Source: Phoronis australis
Lineage: Eukaryota; Phoronida; Phoronidae
DNA: 46,994 nucleotides
Assembly: GCA_002633005.1 (NCBI GenBank)
Contig: NMRA01000613.1
Span: 200,861 to 247,854 of the forward strand
Direction: 5' to 3'
Every line of letters begins with the position of its first letter. Positions within the stretch are counted from its first letter, which is position 1. This document shows, piece by piece, positions 44,501-46,994 of the stretch. The position numbers were made by a program, and so were the translations under genes. Below the pieces are notes generated by a model, which made no database searches, was not told the DNA's origin, and saw only the letters and a program-made list of their open reading frames with translations.

Positions 44501-46205
44501 AATGAAGCCCGATTCTTCCAATCAAATCAATAAATAGATAAATTAAATGACGCAATTATTAAATAACGGGTGGGAAAACAAATACAGTGCACGCCAACAG
44601 GACTGCACATTATCAAATACAGACAACTGTATCACGCAGAGGTACAATGAGTTAATCACACTTAATGGAAAATCAAGGCAACATTTTCAAAGGTGTGTGC
44701 CTGAGAATGTCCGATTAAATCACACGTCACTTCAATGGCCCATGCAGTATCTATGAAGACGATGTATGCGATTTGAAACCGCCAAACAGCGGTAACTTCC
44801 CAGAGCGGAAACCAACAAGTTGAAGGTTATTTGGGAGGATCCAGTTCGGATCGACCGACAGGGTGATATTCATAACAGATACAAACTTCTACTGAACATT
44901 AACGCGTTCTAGTTTCCACATGGATCGAGCATTACGTCGATTTATTTCGATCAGCGCGCCTCTTCAGGTGATCGTTACTAAAACTTAACAACCACAGGAA
45001 CGACTGGCGGTTTGTACCGGTGCCCACTCTCAGACGGTCTACGGGATGCACCCGTGATTCCATGCTATTCCCAGCAGACGTATCATTTTGATGTCCTAAA
45101 GAAATAAAGACAAAAATGAACTATACATTCTATGCGAGTGAAAATCGTATCATTCTTTACAGATTATGTAGGACCCTAAAAAGATGTCCACGCACATTTG
45201 TCTCACTTCTGGCTAATTGGAATCATATAAAACATTCAGATAATATTCTTTACTCACTGCTCTTCAAAACAACATTAGGAGTTGTTTTTAAAGAGTTCCA
45301 TTTAGTATGAGTGGCTATCAAAAGAACTTTTTCATTTTTACGAAAACAAGTTGCATAACGCGAAAGCGAAATGATAATCCAGGAAACTGTAACAGGGCTT
45401 TTGAGGTTTCATTTTGAACATTCATGTCAACCGAAATTAGATCTTGTTATTCATACCGTTGCTTTGATATGGACGTACTTTCTTTTTTGTTTCAATTTTT
45501 ACTGAGGCAATGGATGGTCATGTGACCCAATTAATGTAACATTAATAAACAGCCATATATGAATCCTGTCACCTTTCTACTTTCAGGAAAAAACCTTTAC
45601 TTTGTGTTATACTTAGTTTTGTAGATAACAGGCAAAATACACGGACATGTCTATAGGGCCCTACATAACCTTAAAGAGGGTATTTAGCACCCGAAAAATG
45701 GACGTTGCAATCGATGAATTCAATTCAAAACTGCAATTCCTAACAACCCTCCCCTTGAACTGGTCACATAGGCCAGGTAAAATGTCATTGCTATGTAAAG
45801 CAAAGGGTTTCGTTGAATGCTTATCTGATCCGGATGTTATGGAAGTTTTTGTTTTGTGAAACTCGCTACAGGCAGTGTTTCACAAAACATCAACCAGGCT
45901 CAGCAAATACCCTTTCCATGAACACCAAACTCTTACCACGCACGATCTTCACTGCAATGATCCTTAGAACATTATGTTTGAGGTAAATGCATGTGTGCCT
46001 GTGCGTGGTTGCTGTTCAACTCCCGTGGTAAGGGTTACTCATGCATGGTACAATGTAGGTGCTTTGCCGGAAAGTGGTAACGGTTCCGCACCCGTGGAAA
46101 AGTTCAAACTTCGCGGTAAGTATCACCACGGCCTGGTTTTAAGTGCCGTTCGGTCTTGTATACAACTCGCCGTGTAAATGTATCAACATACCACGGTTCA
46201 TTCAG
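41600..46205. other. Long stretch without a supported gene
   Basis: Candidates examined and left uncalled are ATG frames at 42652-42780 (in gtaATGGCGGCTGAG, YY1-like), 43574-43858 and 45698-45859. None has a domain or a convincing donor in the right place. The rest is AT-rich DNA. Confidence 0.4.
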
Positions 46206-46210
46206 CTGCT

Positions 46211-46273
46211 TCATTTCTTTGCACCAAACTTGAATTTTCTGAATAAACTCTTCCCTTTGTCGGTTCTTGATGC
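46211..46273 (-). CDS. Last exon of the right-edge gene (basic tail)
   Basis: 63 nt to TGA, acceptor TATTTTGGTAG. Phase 0 matches the exon at 46752-46994 across a 478-bp intron. It encodes a strongly basic C terminus (ASRTDKGKSLFRKFKFGAKK), similar in character to the SFFKRSSS stretch of the upstream exon. A second frame through the same DNA is also open, so the call depends on the phase match. Confidence 0.55.
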   Translation of the reverse strand, partial: ASRTDKGKSLFRKFKFGAKK

Positions 46274-46751
46274 CTACCAAAATACAAAAGGTTTGTGTCT
46301 GGACTGACTACAGTATTTATGCAAAAACACAACTGAATTTCCAATAATTTAGACCAACACCAGAACTTTGTACTGTGGAGACAATATCCAAGTGTCGAGC
46401 GTGAACTCCTTTCCTGAGCGTTCAATGACTTTTAACAACACCGTTTAAAGCGCCTGACGTGTAAATTACTTAGGAGAATACAACAGAACCAAATCGTGGT
46501 AAACAATCATAGCATATATTGCATGGTAAGCATGCGAAAAAAGCGTTTATGAAGAACGCCCACGCTCGAAATATTCGGTTTAATATGATTTTACGTATTA
46601 CACAGTCTCTTTACACATTCAAACAAGTAATATTTCCCAGAAAAGCTTCTGACAAACATTTGCACCTTTGTCTCAATAGTTCCCTCATGGACATGTTTAT
46701 GTTTAGAGTCACGAATCGTGCTATTTACTAGCAGGCATCTAGAAAACTTAC

Positions 46752-46994
46752 CAAATCTTCTTCGGAAGCATATCTTCTTATTTCAGCTGTCGGCTGTGTT
46801 TCTGGTGCAGAAGACGTTTCTAGGCTACTAGAACGTTTGAAAAACGACCGTTTTGAACTTTTGACAACCTGTGCAGACTTTTCAACGGACTTCTGCGATA
46901 CAGATGGTCCGGGAAGCGACGACTCGTCCAAACTGTGAGACTTCTGGAGAAGTTTCTTTCCTTTTGACTTGCTCGACTTTGGTGCGGCGGGACC
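46752..46994 (-). CDS. Penultimate exon of a Ser/Lys-rich protein, running off the right edge
   Basis: The whole exon is open from the window edge to a strong donor (GATTTG|GTAAGT). The peptide is low-complexity and rich in Ser and Lys, with possible phosphorylation-type sites (KKLLQKSHSLDE, KRSFFKRSSSLE, RRYASEEDL). RxxS motifs such as RRYAS would suit basophilic kinases. No domain is recognised. It is probably the disordered C-terminal region of a scaffold, cytoskeletal or signalling protein. The rest of the gene lies beyond 46994. Confidence 0.65.

Noticed and set aside
45647-45859. Possible plus-strand first exon with MDVAIDEFNSKLQFLTTLPL
   Set aside because: The start context is good, but no downstream exon or domain supports it.

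Overview
The window is animal genomic DNA. Genes are split by GT-AG introns with phase-compatible exons, intergenic space is wide and AT-rich, and there are many decayed mobile elements: Penelope-like elements, a gag-pol remnant, a LINE tail, a tRNA-like SINE, foldback MITEs and minisatellites. Frequent acatgta-type words, heavy indel polymorphism and a haplotype duplication suggest a highly heterozygous marine invertebrate, perhaps a deuterostome. The species cannot be named from the sequence. No bacterial operons, CRISPR arrays or rRNA genes were seen. Two long N gaps (6025-6666, 27491-27889) and scattered single Ns mark contig joins.

Left part (1-5 kb, + strand): the 3' end of an unrecognised gene (exons 1-62 and 142-232), then a retroelement remnant, then a three-exon gene (1730-1792, 3445-3549, 4465-4491) for a 64-residue protein with a mitochondrial-type N terminus and an ETS-type site about 70 bp upstream. 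From 5 to 14 kb I see a Penelope-like fragment, foldback elements and a SINE but no convincing gene.

Central part (14-29 kb): this is the main content. A minus-strand gene, assembled here from five exons that are in phase throughout, encodes a 373-residue ubiquitin-like domain plus RBR (RING1-IBR-RING2/Rcat) E3 ligase, the parkin-type architecture. Head-to-head with it, with 1.15 kb between start codons, is a plus-strand gene for a complete 150-residue ubiquitin-conjugating enzyme. At its reactivity-determining positions this E2 resembles UBE2L3/UbcH7, the E2 type that works with RBR ligases. The inferred picture is a co-located, possibly co-regulated E2-E3 module. The last three E3 exons appear twice (14187-16963 and 16965-19690), joined by a single N exactly at the repeat boundary. 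This is most simply two haplotypes laid end to end by the assembler. The intron between the UBL and RBR exons holds promoter-like DNA, a G-rich transposon and a long degenerate tandem repeat.

Right part (29-47 kb): mostly repeats and non-coding DNA. It holds a 45-bp minisatellite broken by a composite insertion, a LINE 3' fragment, a minus-strand first coding exon of an unrecognised helical protein (33740-34175), a foldback element, a possible plus-strand terminal exon at 38.8 kb, a degenerate tandem repeat, an inverted pair of Penelope-like ends, and at the right edge the last two exons of a minus-strand Ser/Lys-rich protein.
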